The notes under the pieces were generated by a model that was not told where the DNA came from, searched no databases, and saw only the letters and a list, made by a program, of their open reading frames with translations. This document shows, one piece after another, positions 49,364 through 61,214 of a DNA stretch of 64,000 nucleotides; positions within the stretch are counted from its first letter, which is position 1; each line of letters starts with the position of its first letter. The position numbers and the translations under genes are program-made. The stretch lies in the NCBI GenBank assembly GCA_015501605.1, contig JADNRZ010000014.1:62001-126000 (forward strand), given 5' to 3'. The stretch is from Panaeolus papilionaceus. Lineage: Eukaryota > Basidiomycota > Agaricomycetes > Agaricales.

Positions 49364-50739
49364 GACTCAAGTAGTCCTTATAGAGTCGAGGATCGAACGT
49401 CCAATACAAGGCTATTTGCTTCGAAAGAATGTTGAATGACCTAGGTGTGTAGAGCCTTTATACCTTTATTCTCCCCTTCCTTGCGCCGACAAGACTCTAG
49501 CGGCCCGTATTATGCAGTAAAATTATGGCTTCGTTCTATATTTTGAGGTTTGTTCCTACTGTTAAGCTCCGCCCTTACCATCCCAATAACACCCGGCCTC
49601 CTCTGTCTCGCAAATAAATGTGCAGAACCCACAACGACCTCTGTATTACGACACCGCTGGTTATGACGCAGCGTTAGCGACCGGCCCCACGGAGCCGTTG
49701 GCGCTTCGAACTTCGAATTCTGAACATCAGTGTGAAGAGTGAATCCCCTGTGTGAGAGTCAAAGGGTCATTTATGGCTACCTGGTCTTTTATCATAATTG
49801 TCGCAAACACCAGAAGCTTCCTCGTTAGAGACAGCTGAAAGACATATGTCGAGCATGATACCAGATATACTGAATTCGTGTGATCGACAGTCCTTTTTCG
49901 ACTAAATTAACTGAGAACTATACCACCATAAACGGTTTGCTTCAACACCTAAACCTTCCATGACTGTAGAGTACGAGTCTAAGCTCCTTCATCCTAATTA
50001 TAAACGCCGTGTGCATCATCTCGTCTATCTTAAAAGCCTCGGCCCCGCACTCCAACCACCTTGCTCTCTACATGTCCAAGGGTCACGCGTATATCCTCAA
50101 CGCTTCCTCTAACCAACAGCATATACAGTCCACACACAACATCGAGTTGCCTTGTAACTCCCCATTCAATTGTCTCAAGGCTATGCGCTTCTGTCAAAGT
50201 TTCGATTCTACGCCACAAGAATCCTTAGCAAATTAAACATTTCCTTTACTGTTTGCATCCCCTAGTTAGTAGAAAACATCAAGGCTGGGCTTGTAGCTCT
50301 TTCGCTCAAAGGACGGTGAGTTTTGACTTTTTGCCCTCGCATCTATCTAGGTGACATTGTCACCAGCACAGCTTTGGAGCAACAACTTAACTGGTCACCA
50401 CGACACTTACATGTACATACATAGAAGGACGGTGTTTTCTATGATGTTCGATATTGGTCTATTCTTTCCTGCTCTCGTGTTACATTTACGCTTCGAAGGT
50501 GACATTCGGGATAAAACTCCTACGAAGCTCGCCTTCAATCGACTCCCAGATGTCGAGACCACAGTAAAGAGCGACCAGCCAGCTTGATTACTCCCCAATC
50601 GTGTAGTAGTTCTTGTAAGCCTTCGTGACTTGGGGTGATCCATCCCAAGGATTTCTCCTGATCCTTAAAGTATTCTCCTGTCAATAGTTAGGGCCTATGC
50701 GTCAGCATCTGGTACATATCTTAATCTTGTGGACTTCGA
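49364..50739. other. intergenic, no supported gene
   Basis: Promoter of the GH51 gene, then about 1.2 kb with only short frames on both strands, none recognised. No repeat structure stood out. Confidence 0.5.
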
Positions 50740-51649
50740 CTAGCGCTCACCATTACGAGCTTCGCTTACCCCTTCTGCGATCTCCCACCTATCAAGACGA
50801 TGGTGATATAAACTTGCAAACCAGTTCTCGTCTTCGTCATTCGCTCCCCAATAGTTGTGGATGCAAAATAGTCTTGGATCGGAATTTTCATGGTTTGGAA
50901 GCCGTTCATCCCCTTCGAATTTATAGATAACCAGGTACTGAATCCAATGAAAGTCGATTAGGAGTTGATCAATCTGGGACATGATAATTGGCTCCTGGAA
51001 TCCGTCATTTGTTCTTATGGATAAGTGGGTCAAGCAACGGAGATTTTCGCGCGCTTCCGAGAATACGACCAAAGAGTCCACCCCGCTAGCCATATCTAAA
51101 CGCGTCAGTGTGGAAAGCTGGGGAAGCAAAAATTGTTCCTTGGTTGTGCTCCACACATTTGGCATCGACAAGTGCTGCAGCCTGACGGTCTCGTGAATCT
51201 GAGATGCTGTGCCATATAGCGTAAAAGTCACTAATCGAAGGGTTCGCAGATTGCAACACCCCTTCAACACGTCTCCTACGTGTCTGTACACCATATAATC
51301 GACCGCTGATTCATTCACATCAACGATCAGGCCTTCGACGTATAAGCACACATCCCTTGGAATCGCTGCAATGTTGATATCGTCGTGGAGGAGAAGTGTC
51401 CGATAGAGTAAAGGTTTCAGTCTGGTAAAGACTTTATATTAGAACATATCATTTTCAAAGATCCGTGCAACAGGTTCGTAGGTAAACTTACTGGTCGTGA
51501 ACGCGTTTGCACACCAAGAGTAGATGTAGTGGAGGATAGCCAAGATCAGATGGGCTAATTGCTGCTAATTCAAAGATAGTATATTCCAGCTCCAGGGGGA
51601 ATGGCGATACATGAGGGCGCCGCGGTACATTCAGCTTGTCATGAAGCAT
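50740..51649 (-). CDS. F-box-like protein, paralogue 1
   Basis: Exons 51649-51492 and 51421-50740 give about 279 residues; the frame extends upstream of 51649 but has no ATG there. The N-terminal motif is FPLELEYTIFELAA followed by YPPLHLLLVCKRVHDQ-LKPLLYRTLLL, the F-box-like pattern common in basidiomycetes (P-x-E-x-x-x-I ... L-V-C-K-x-x). The body has LRR-like lines (LTRLDMASGVDSLVVFSEAR). The C-terminal signature is FASLYHHRLDRWEIAEGV, which is repeated in the neighbours at 52-53 kb and 57.6-58.7 kb. Such proteins would act as substrate receptors of SCF ubiquitin ligases, but that is inferred. The intron position matches that of paralogue 2. Confidence 0.72.
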
Positions 51650-52080
51650 TGCGAACGCAGGCTCAAGAAAAGGGTAATCTGCATGCGCGTTTTTGCGGAG
51701 GATCGTTCTCGGCACTTTCCGAGAGCTGATGGGTTGGCAGCTCTGATTCGGATTGTGCGACTAATGTCGCAATCCAACACCGCGAGTAACCTGCTGTACT
51801 GACCGGAACCGTTAGCGGTACAAGCTAGATGTGTGCTTCTATAAATCTGCACATTGGAATGTTGATGCATTTCTACTTACATTCATCTAGTCCGAATCGG
51901 TATCAGGCCCTTCTGTCTCTTGAAGTTCTATATTGCTGGAACGTTGAGATGCATATACGATGGGACCCCTTACACCCTCCTTCAAGAAATCCAACCATAG
52001 CTCCGAGCTTTCAGCCAACTTGGCCAAGCCCCAGTCTTGCAGCAGTTCCTGAAGTCCTTCTCTACTTGGACAAACCCACG
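51650..52080. other. spacer between paralogues
   Basis: About 430 bp: promoter side of paralogue 1 and 3' flank of paralogue 2. No feature is recognised. Confidence 0.45.
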
Positions 52081-53071
52081 TTAATGCTTCGTTCTTGTTT
52101 TTGAAATATCCAGCTGAATATATAAATGAATAAAGTCCAAGTTAGTAGAGTGAAGAACATGCAGCTCGGCATATTGAAACTGACCCCTGCGCGCTTTTTG
52201 TATGCCCTCCGCGATATTCCATGTATCTAAGCGATGATGGTATATGGCTGAAATCCACTCCTCCACTACCTCGCATTCTGTCGGAAAAGCAGAGGACAAG
52301 CGAACGAGCCTCCTGTCGTCTTTTTGCGTTGCCGTCATGAAATTTAGGTCATAGCCGTTTTCCGGTTGGTGCCACTCAAAATGGTATAGGATGATGACCT
52401 TGAGCGCTGAGGGCTTGAGAAGAATTTGGTCTAGTATTGGCGCGTCCTCTGAGGAAACGTATTGCATTTGCATATGAGTGAGATAATTTAGGCTTTCTAG
52501 CGTTCGCAGGAGCATCTGCAGCATATGTGCGGTTGAGATAGAAAATGTGGAATTTAAATGAGTCAGCATAGCGAACTGTGGTCGTGACAAGACCCAATCC
52601 GCTTTAGGCGAGCTTGACCAGCTGCACGGTCCCCATAATCGTTTTAACTGTATTGACGAGGGTAGTTCGTTTAACCCATCATCGCAGGAAAGCGCATCTG
52701 GGCCGAGATCGTATGAGCGAAATGATCTTAAACTTGAGCAGCGAGACAGGAAGTCCTTCATGGGCCATCTGACTGCGTCGATGCTCAAGTTCTGGATGTA
52801 ACGGCAGGCCCCTGTTGGAAATTCTGTGAGCTCTGAGTAGTCTTTCAGAACTACGGTACGGTAGATCACCGGTTTTAGTCTGTTCAAAGTTCAGCAACAG
52901 AGTCAATTGAAACCGGATACAATTATTTGGTCCTTACTCGTGATTTACTAGTTTGCACACCAGCAAGAGATGAAGATAAGGGCGGTATGGATCTTCTGGG
53001 TTGAGAGACGCAAGCTCGAAGATGTGACGTTCTAGCTCTCTTGGAAGGGAGGGATCTGGCATTCTGCTCAT
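52081..53071 (-). CDS. F-box-like protein, paralogue 2
   Basis: The first exon (from about 53071) encodes MSRMPDPSLPRELERHIFEL and YRPYLHLLLVCKLVNH, matching the F-box-like head of paralogue 1. A short intron (donor GTAAGG near 52937, acceptor near 52880) leads to LKPVIYRTVVLKDYSEL. LRR-like lines follow (LSSLRSF-type, LTHLNSTFSISTAHMLQMLL, LNYLTHMQMQYV). The C-terminal signature is ISAIYHHRLDTWNIAEGIQK, then a tail of about 35 residues. About 312 residues. An alternative start is three codons downstream. The function is inferred as for paralogue 1. Confidence 0.72.
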
Positions 53072-53568
53072 AACTGGTTGCCAGTGAACTACCTCAAAGC
53101 GGGTATGACCCTGACACCATTACTTATTCAGCAATTATTCCGGCCGACCCTGAACAACGATAATTAACTACACCCATCCCTATTGGTATCCCAACTTGCC
53201 ATTGAGTCGCAAGGTTTTTAGCGTCGATTAACTTGAATTTCAATATAATGATCTCTACAGGGGCTCAAGGAAGACTTTAAACATTCTCGTACGAACTGAG
53301 CAAATTACAGGCCTAGAACTCTGAGAGATGTAGTTGTTCGAATTCGTTATGTCGGATGACCCAAGGATGATCTATTGGTTATTTAAAAACTGTGATATTT
53401 TTATCTTCGAATGACAACTATTGATACTACGAGAGTCGGCATTCCCATCAAGTCCGCAGAAGCACGTCAGTAAACCGCCCTCGCTCGCTCCATAACCTAG
53501 ATCTCAGCGCCGACGGCGTCTCCCGGTGTGGTGACGCTGACCTCACAGAACACTTACATCTCTCCGAA
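53072..53568. other. intergenic spacer
   Basis: Promoter of paralogue 2 and 3' flank of the low-complexity gene. No feature is recognised. Confidence 0.45.
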
Positions 53569-55149
53569 TCAGCTTGCTCCATTGTTGATAATTCTAGCGC
53601 CGTTGTTCCATTGTCCACCTGCGAGCTGGCCGGCAGAAAGCTCCGCGGCTGCATAAGTGCCTTCGCCGACCATCTGACTTCCTGCTTGCGCCGCGCTGCT
53701 CTGGTTGTATGAGGACGCAGAAGAACTGCTCTGCTCAGCACTAGTGGCCATTGAGGAGCTGTTACTGGCATTCCAGCCTTGTTGCACTGCTGACGCAACC
53801 TGAGCACCCCCACCAGCAGCGATTTGAGCACTAACCCCCCCATTGTAACTGCCTTGTTGGATAGCGGAATGGATTTGGCCACCCCCTCCCGCAGACCACC
53901 CCCCTGCTGCCTGATTGTCGATAGAGGCCACTTGTCCTCGGAAGTTGTTTCCGTCATAGGTTATTTGGGCACCCATACCGACGACACCGTTTGCAGCTTG
54001 GTTGATGGCCCCCTGGGTAGCTGTCACGACCCCTCCTCCAATCGCACCGTTGGCTGATACGCTACTAGAGATTTGGGCGTTTTGAGCAGCCGAATTACTG
54101 CTTGCTGTTTTGGTGGATGAAGATTGGCTAGTCGAGTTACTGCTTGAGATAGCCACTCCATTTCCTGTCGTAGTTTGTCCAGCGATGGCGACAACTCCTT
54201 TGCCGCCGACGGCACCATTGGTGGCTGCAGTGATTATCCCCTTGTTAATGTCGGTCGCGCTGATCTTGTTCAACGAAGTCATCAAATTATCGAACAAGCC
54301 GCTGCTGAGACCCTCGACAGGGGTGGCGGAAGTGTCGACGGTGACCTTCAGGACTTCGTCGAGGATCATCGATTGTACAATAGCGACGCGTGACTCGAGG
54401 TTCGTGGTCAGATCCTTGACAATGCGACTAACAGCGGTGCTGAGCTCCGAGTGTATTTGCTGTGAAACTGTTTGGATAGTGAGGCTGCTGATTCGGCCAA
54501 TGAACTCCTTGAAGCGTATGTCTTGGGCGATTGCGGTGACGTCTGGTTGAGCAACAATGCTGAAGCGCATCCATGCTGCCTGGGAGAGGAAGCCAGCAAA
54601 AGCCTGACTTTGGCTATGTATCAAGGCGAATCGTCTGTCAGAACCCTTCTGGCATCAAACAGGGAGAAATGTTGTACGCACGCTGCGGCCAATGCGGCAT
54701 CCATGCTGCTTGACGCTGATACATTAACAGCAGAAGAAGATTTGGTACTAGAGTATGACTCCGATTTGGACTGGCTAAAATTTTGATAAGCTGATGCATC
54801 TCACGGACATCGCCATAAAACAATCGTACCTTTCCGCAGCAGTACTAGAGTTAGAGCTGGCACTCATGGCTACGGCACCAGTAGCACCCGCTGCAGAAGC
54901 GAAGTAGCTGCACACATATAAAAAGTGGTCAGCATGTATTGCGAATGACATGGTAGACGTGATACGCACCCAGCGCTGCCATTTGCCGCTTTGGCGATAG
55001 CAACTTGACTAAAATATGACGGGTTCATCAGCTACAACACGATCGTTTTGGAGTGCCTAGGTATCCACATACCCGTTATAAGGAGATGTATTGATGTTCA
55101 ACCCGTTGCCAATAACGTTGAGCGGAGTAGAGTCTACGAGTGCGGCCAT
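53569..55149 (-). CDS. Ala/Ser/Gly/Gln-rich low-complexity protein
   Basis: Not a family I recognise. A chain of small exons starts MAALVDSTPLNVIGNGLNIN, then QVAIAKAANGSAG, YFASAAGATGAVAMSASSNS and SSAVNVSASSSMDAALAA. The long last exon encodes FAGFLSQAAWMRFSIVAQPD onward, including a helical-looking segment with LTIQTVSQQIHSELSTAV. The final 200 residues are a Gly/Ala/Ser/Gln/Asn-rich tract with loosely repeated units such as GGGGQIHSAIQQGSY and GGGAQVASAVQQGWN. No signal peptide or membrane segment was seen. The Q/N/G/S spacing is reminiscent of aggregation-prone or amyloid-like repeats, an inference from composition only. Long frames in other phases over the same DNA are shadows. Confidence 0.7.
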
Positions 55150-56378
55150 TGAAAACGCAAAGAAGCGAAATGTATGCGAGAAGAGATATATGTGACTGGG
55201 GAGTCTGAGGATATCAGCTGTTTTCGAGGTGCTTAAATAGACGAGGCGACCAATATTTTTTCCATATTTATTTTTTCAAAATTAATCCTGAGGTTTTCTC
55301 TCCCATACGACAACTGCTTTGATGGGTCGAATTCACTCTCACAGGTGTTGGGCCGTGGAATTCCCGAAATACCAAACAAGCGCTGACTCGTGGTGGCATA
55401 TTGCCGCATTGGGACCCAGCAGAGAGATGGTATTGTTACATAGGTGAATATGCAGACGAATTGAGATATTGACAGGTGTGATAAATTTTGTTTCCTTGCA
55501 GACAGCATGAATGATGAATCAATATCTCCTCACTGTATAATAAGACGAAATGACGAAAACCGATCTCCGAAAGAATCAACTTGTAAAAATCATGTAAAAA
55601 AATCATTATTTTTGATTACATTATTCTCTCGGGCACCTATCATAGCATATCGCCTCTTCCGCACTGCTTTAAGTCCCTCAGATCTGTTTTTACAGTATGT
55701 CGAATAAGCGAAAGGTGGGTCCTTATCCAGCTCGGACCTTACGGATCGCCTACCCCAATGGTTCAGCACGACATTTAGATAATGCAGATACGCTGAGCGA
55801 TATATGCATGCTTCAATAGGCCATGTGAAACCCAGCTGACCAAAAGTTATCTGCGGGACCGGAGCGGGGTATTGAATCAATTCAATTTGCGAGAGGATGG
55901 AGCCAATCTTGAACCGTTGTCGTCCAACTGGGTGACAATTATAAACAGTTGACGCATCGAATGCATATTCTCTTCGTTTCCGTTTGATTTTCTTCACGCT
56001 TCTCCCGAAATTCCCAAAATATACCGGGATTTTTTGGTGTTTCCAGTGAATTGTGCTAATTATTACTACTTCATTGGCAACAGCGGCCTCTCATTCGGAG
56101 CTAAAATGACAATAGCTCTGGAACCTGTGCGCAAATTTCACACTTGTGTACGGGCTCAGGCGGATGCCCAGGAAGATGGACCGAAGATGAGAGGAGATAT
56201 TCAGTCTTGAGTCCCGGAGTAAATTCAGCCTGAGCAAAAAGAATTGATGTCTGTCTATGGTCATGGGTTGTATTTGACACGGGGTGGGATCACTGTATTG
56301 CACGCAAGAAATCTGTTAGTTACTAGGCTTCTCCTAATAACACAACACCTCCATTTTTTGAAGAAATGATAGTTCATA

Positions 56379-56399
56379 GTAAAAAGTGCCACTTTTTAC
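56379..56399. repeat. perfect 10-bp inverted repeat, 1-bp centre
   Basis: GTAAAAAGTG is followed by one base and then its exact reverse complement. The hairpin has almost no loop, so it may be a symmetric protein-binding site or chance. No gene starts nearby. Confidence 0.7.
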
Positions 56400-57336
56400 G
56401 GAAGGTAAGAGCTGGCAGGCATTTTGGATGATCATCATATAAGGCGCCAGGAGTCTATGGGACACGGGCAGTACCTGATTGTCCTACCAATGGCCGCTAA
56501 CCTGTTGTGGTGACGTCCATTGGAAGCCTTCTTCGTGACCGCGGCTGAACCGAAACTATGAGTGCGTTTCCAAGGACTTACGCAGCAGCTGAAAGGAGCT
56601 CGTACATAAGCAATCCATGAGCAAATACCCACACAAATTCCAAGTCCTACCATTACGGCTGTCACTCCTTGACCTGCAGGGAAGAAATAGCATCGCTGAT
56701 CGGCTCATGTTTTATTATCATTTCTCATACATATATGATTGTAGGAAACTTTGTTCCCTCTGAATAGTTCAAGCATCCTTTATCGATGCACCTGGTCCAT
56801 TTTTACGCGTAAGTGAGAAGCGATCGAATAGGCGGAGTCCGAACACACCACTCACTGTCATTCAGCCTTGATGTCTACCTTCTCGTTTCCGAACAAACCC
56901 TACATGTCAACCAGACGACGTTGCATATTGAATATGTATAATTGAAGCATAAAAAGTAAAATAAATAAATTTCTGCGTATTACCTCCCAGTAATAGTTTT
57001 GTACTACGCATGACTCTGGTCACTCGGGCGTCTATTTAAGGTTAGTGGCCTCCTAGAGGCACAATAAAGAAGGTAAGGGTAGGAGAAACCAGAGACGTGG
57101 GTAAAACAATCCATTGTCACTCCATTGACTAGCATCTGGGAGTGGAGAATTTTCCGAGGACCCTAAATCGGTACGGTGGGCCTAAAGGTTAACACCGTGT
57201 TGGAGTTTCTCAATTGAATCCGTCAAGCAATCTCAGCGACGCGTTGATACCCAGAAGCATCGCGGGGAAATGTTGGTAATTTTGAGTCATTTTCTAGAAA
57301 TCAACCCTAAAAAATGGGTCGTGATTGATTATTCTT

Positions 57337-57360
57337 ATAAGATAAGACATAAGATAAGAC
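57337..57360. repeat. perfect 12-bp tandem duplication
   Basis: ATAAGATAAGAC occurs twice head to tail with no spacer. It includes GATA cores (AGATAAG), the type bound by fungal GATA factors; a regulatory role is not shown. Confidence 0.7.
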
Positions 57361-57593
57361 TTAAATTAAACAAAGAGCATAATGACCAATGGAGGACGTT
57401 CTCGGATAGAGCATCGGGGTTTGATCAGAGGTTTCGGCAATTGCCGCCCCTTCGATAGGCTCCTTGACTGCTTGCCTTGCCGCATTCTCCTTCTTACGAC
57501 GACAAATCTCGGCCCAGTCGAACCCCAAGCACTGCGCCCACAGCTCAGATCGACATGCCAACCTCTTCGGCCCCTTCCGATGCAACGTATGCG

Positions 57594-58711
57594 TCAACCC
57601 AATCCTATCAGGTCGGATCCATACATGTCCATTTTTCGGATTCTTGAAATATTTTCCTGGCAATAGCAATAAAATATCAACGCGTCAGCTACATCTCTCG
57701 AACGAAAACGAAAACAACAGGAAGGATGAGGTCTCACCTCTTCTCGCCTGCCTATCCCCTCTATAATCTCCCACCTGTCCAACCGATGCCCACATATCCC
57801 CGCCAACCAGTCCTGGTCATAATCAACAAACGTCATCCACGTCGTCGCCAGCCTCACAATCCTCTTATCTTTCTGCTGAACCGCCGAAGGCATGCTCGCA
57901 GGCATCGTCGGCAGGTCGTTCGAATTCAACACAAGGCTCTTAAGATGCTTATGATCAGGATTGAGCAGAATCCCATCAATAACCGTCATATCCGTGTCCC
58001 CGTCCACCACAATCGCCAAATGCGTCAACGCCTTCAGCTTCGGCACCGTCTTCGCCAACCCTACCAATCCCCCCCGCTGCAAAGTTGCCACAAATATCCA
58101 AATGCGTAAGGTGTTATAAATCAAGTTCCCTCAACAACACCTCACCACAGTCCTCATCAATATGCAAAAACGAACACACAATCCTCTCTAATTTCACATC
58201 TTTATGAAATAGGCCATACGAAATGAGCCTGTTCAGGGAGAACTCGGAGTATGGAGAGAGCATGTTTTTGAGGTTGGGGAGACAGGGGGGGAGCCAGGGC
58301 GCGGAGCGCCAAGAGTGCTTGTCAAAGTCGGGGTTGTAGTCCATGAGGATGCACCAGTTGTGGATGAGCGGAAAGAGGGTGTCGTCTTCGTCTGGGAATA
58401 GGGGAAGGTCCGGGGGGAAGATTTGACAGATGGTGAGGTACGAGACTGGATACGAACAGCTTATAAACGCGTCTTGCAGAGCAGCAAAAGATGCACAGGT
58501 GGATAAAACGCCTTCTTAGGGTCCGTCGTCGTTGCGGCTAGCTCCAATATACTCTATAATCTTGCACTTCGACAGGAATAATGGACACAATATCCGAAAA
58601 GACGCGTTTGACGCGTGCACGCTTTTGCTGTGGTTTGGTTACAATGGCATTAGGCTCCGGTTTTGGCTTGGGGGGCTTCGCAGCTATCCTTTTCAATTTT
58701 CTAGGAGGCAT
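57594..58711 (-). pseudogene. Broken F-box-like paralogue 3
   Basis: The same family as the intact genes at 50.7 and 52.1 kb. The C terminus has the shared signature GICGHRLDRWEIIEGIGR, and the head has FYPPVHLLLLCKTRL. A plausible start near 58711 encodes MPPRKLKRIAAKPPKPKPEP and reaches FSDIVSIIPVEVQDY. The frame then has to change to read ILELAATTTDPKK and change again to reach MDYNPDFDKHSW. A stop codon follows REL-D-L at about 58114-58117, with apparent coding continuing directly after it (HLTHLDICGNFAAGG). A G-run then shifts the frame into LVGLAKTVPKLKALTHLAIV. Some breaks might be introns, but the in-line stop and the G-run shift are not. No repaired sequence is given. Confidence 0.6.
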
Positions 58712-59258
58712 AGGCTACGAGGTGGGTATTTAGAACGGCTCTGGGGTAAGGTGAGGTAGAGAATGATGGTGAAAAGTGAGGGACTCAGTTGACATTGCAA
58801 CGCTTGGATATTTAAACTACGCCCCGACCTGACAGGGTTCCAACTCCTTTTATTGACAACTGGCTCCGGGCTCGTCAAGGCTCGGTCATTATTCCATCGG
58901 TTGCCATCCATTTCGTTCACTAAAAATCGATTCGCGAACGAATTGACGCGTAAAATGCTCCTCTGTATCAGGCCATCAAAGCGTTAAGCGCCGACACATC
59001 ACACATCCTGCCGAACACAACCACAAAGACTTGAAGGGTACCCAACTCTCCTCTACAAGTGCGAATAGGATAGCATCACGACTAGATATAAGTAACTAGG
59101 AATTAAGTATGTCGTCGGGGAATAAAATGTGTCGTGTCGTGTCTAGCTGAACTGTATATCTAAGTGAAGGTGGGGTGAGTATTTTATTCCTCTTCTCTCT
59201 TCAAGTTTTTTATCTTGTCTCATCTCTCTCCTGTACCCCAACCGCTGCAATGAACATC
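58712..59258. other. intergenic spacer
   Basis: Lies between the pseudogene and the 3' end of the SAM50 gene. Only short frames occur and no feature is supported. Confidence 0.5.
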
Positions 59259-61214
59259 CTAAACAAACTCCAACCCCATTCCCACTTGCACCCCCCTCCG
59301 TCCCGCCTCACCTCTACTCATCGCAAGCGGCACTCCGAAGTTGACTTCGACTCTAATCGGGTCGAAGCGGTATATCAGCCCGAGTCCTGCGCTGATGGAA
59401 GGTTGGGTGAGGAGAGATTTGGGGGTGGGTTTCGGAGCTAGAAATAAAATATTTTGGTTAGTTGGGTGTTGAAGACAGAGGAAGAGGAAGGGGGAGGAGA
59501 ATAACGCACCACCAGGACCAATTGTATCCAGTCTCCCTGCGTTCATCCATCCGTGGAGTTTAACAGGCCAGTGTTCTTTTGTGGGTATATCACCGACGAC
59601 GCTGAGTCCTGCGGAGTAGTAGACTTCACCGCCTAGCGAGTCTTCTACATTATCCCAGTAATAATAATGAAAGTTGTTAGCGCGAATATGTTAAGTGAAA
59701 ATGCACGCTCCTCACCTCCCGATCGCGGACCCATCCCGTTCATCTTGAACCCTCTCACACTCGTCGGACCACCCAGCTGGAATCGATCCGAGAACAACGT
59801 AGTCCCCTCATTTGCAAAACTATGCAGATACCCCGCTTTCGCAGTAACACCTAGCGCCTGCACCACAATCACATCAGCTTCAACGTCATCACAAAAAGCA
59901 ATATCCCAAGAGACTCACCACACCCCTCCCAATAGACCTACTCACCGCCCCCTCCACCTCACTCTTCCAAAACCTCGCTCGCTCGTCGCCGCCCAACGGG
60001 CCAAGTCCAGCCAGTTCATTAAAGAGCTTGAAATAGACCCCACGTGTGCCTGTTATTTTGTCGTCTCGGGTGTCGTAGAGGAGGGTGTGGGAGAGGGAAG
60101 ATTTGAGGGATGGGCCGGCTTGGGTGCGGATTCTGTGGATGTGGTTAGCACGGGTGAAGTATGTGAAGTGTGGGGAGAGATGACAGGGAGAATGGGATGT
60201 GTGCTCACCCGATTGATGCACCCGACGTTAACCGATGGATATGCCTCAGCACGGCGTCATAGGCCAGTTCATGGGATACACCGCCTGGTGTTGCGTTCTA
60301 CACAAGAATACACGTATTGGCATTCACACAATGAAATTAGCTGAAAAGTAAGAAAACTCACCCTAATCACAGCGCGCACACCCTTGATGGCTTCATGACA
60401 ACTCGCATAGGCAGTCAAATCGCGCTCTGAGCCGTATGCGGACAGTTCGCCGTATGTTTTGAGGTCGGAGGTGAGCGGGGCTGTGAGTGCGCCTCTGAAG
60501 GCGCGTCGCGTTTTTGTGCCAGTTGAGACGTTGGCTTCAAAGACTTCGGCACCGCCGAATACGTTGCGGATGCGTGCCGAGGCGCTCTATAGGTCAAGGG
60601 TGAGTATGCAAGGCAAAAGAAAGGTGTGAATGATACTCACCGCACTACCCTCGTTATTCCCTAGCTCTGTTGAGCTAGAGACGTACCAACGTCCTTTTTC
60701 TTTCGTTTTAAACACCAGGTCCACATCGGTAGGAGAAGCGAGTGCACTGCGGGGTTTGTCGATGTAGGCTTCTACTTTTGAAAAGATGTCCGTTTTGTTT
60801 AGGGCAGCAGATATCGAACGGGCAGCATGTAGAGCGTCACCGAGGGTGCTGTGTTTGTCGGAAGAGGGGTCTGAGGGAGGGGGGATGGCGGGTGTGATGA
60901 TGGATGCGAGAAATGACTGTCTAGTGTTGGTTGCTCCTTCTACGCGCACTGCTGATACGTTGACTCGTGAATCCAAGTTATCATTAATCTAAGAATGAGA
61001 TGGATTTAAATAAAAAGAAATCAAACAAGAAATAAATAATTACAAGTTCTGAGAGGTGCATGATATAAGATTCGTATTCTCCCTTTAACCTCCTTTGAAT
61101 TCTTTCTTCGCGCCATTTCTTAAAGTCATTGAATTCTTTTGGCTCTTTATCCCTAGGAGATGAAGAATTATGAAGAGGAGGTGATAACTGAGGATGGTCG
61201 TTGTCGTTGTCCAT
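59259..61214 (-). CDS. SAM50: SAM50/Tob55, mitochondrial outer-membrane beta-barrel assembly protein
   Basis: Omp85-family core of the sorting and assembly machinery that inserts beta-barrel proteins into the outer mitochondrial membrane. The start at 61214 (MDNDNDHPQLSPP) is the first ATG. The N-terminal soluble part includes KKWREERIQRRLKGEYESY and a POTRA-like segment (VSAVRVEGATNTRQSFLASI ... LNKTDIFSKVEAYI). Barrel strands follow (RIRNVFGGAEVFEANVS, ASIGIRTQAGPSLKSSLSHT). The family hallmark loop is FQLGGPTSVRGFKMNGMGPR. Then GEVYYSAGLSVVGDIPTKEH and GLGLIYRFDPIRVEVNFGVP. The end QVGMGLEFV fits the beta-signal (polar-x-Gly-x-x-hydrophobic-x-hydrophobic). Several short introns are needed. 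The gene shares a 79-bp spacer with the MATE gene. Confidence 0.93.

Larger units (their letters stand above)
55150..57593. other. long intergenic region
   Basis: About 2.4 kb without a convincing gene. A minus-strand open frame at 55590-55997 is protein-like in places but has no ATG at its head, and may be a relic. The region holds the small inverted and direct repeats listed separately. The remainder shows no structure I can name. Confidence 0.45.

Noticed and set aside
53448..53957. 169-codon minus-strand frame overlapping the low-complexity gene
   Set aside because: Other-phase reading of repetitive Gly/Ala/Ser/Gln DNA.
55590..55997. 135-codon minus-strand frame as a gene
   Set aside because: No ATG at its head, first ATG very late, no recognised family; at best a relic.
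59667..60344. 225-codon plus-strand frame
   Set aside because: It is antisense to SAM50, whose exons and introns are well supported on the minus strand.
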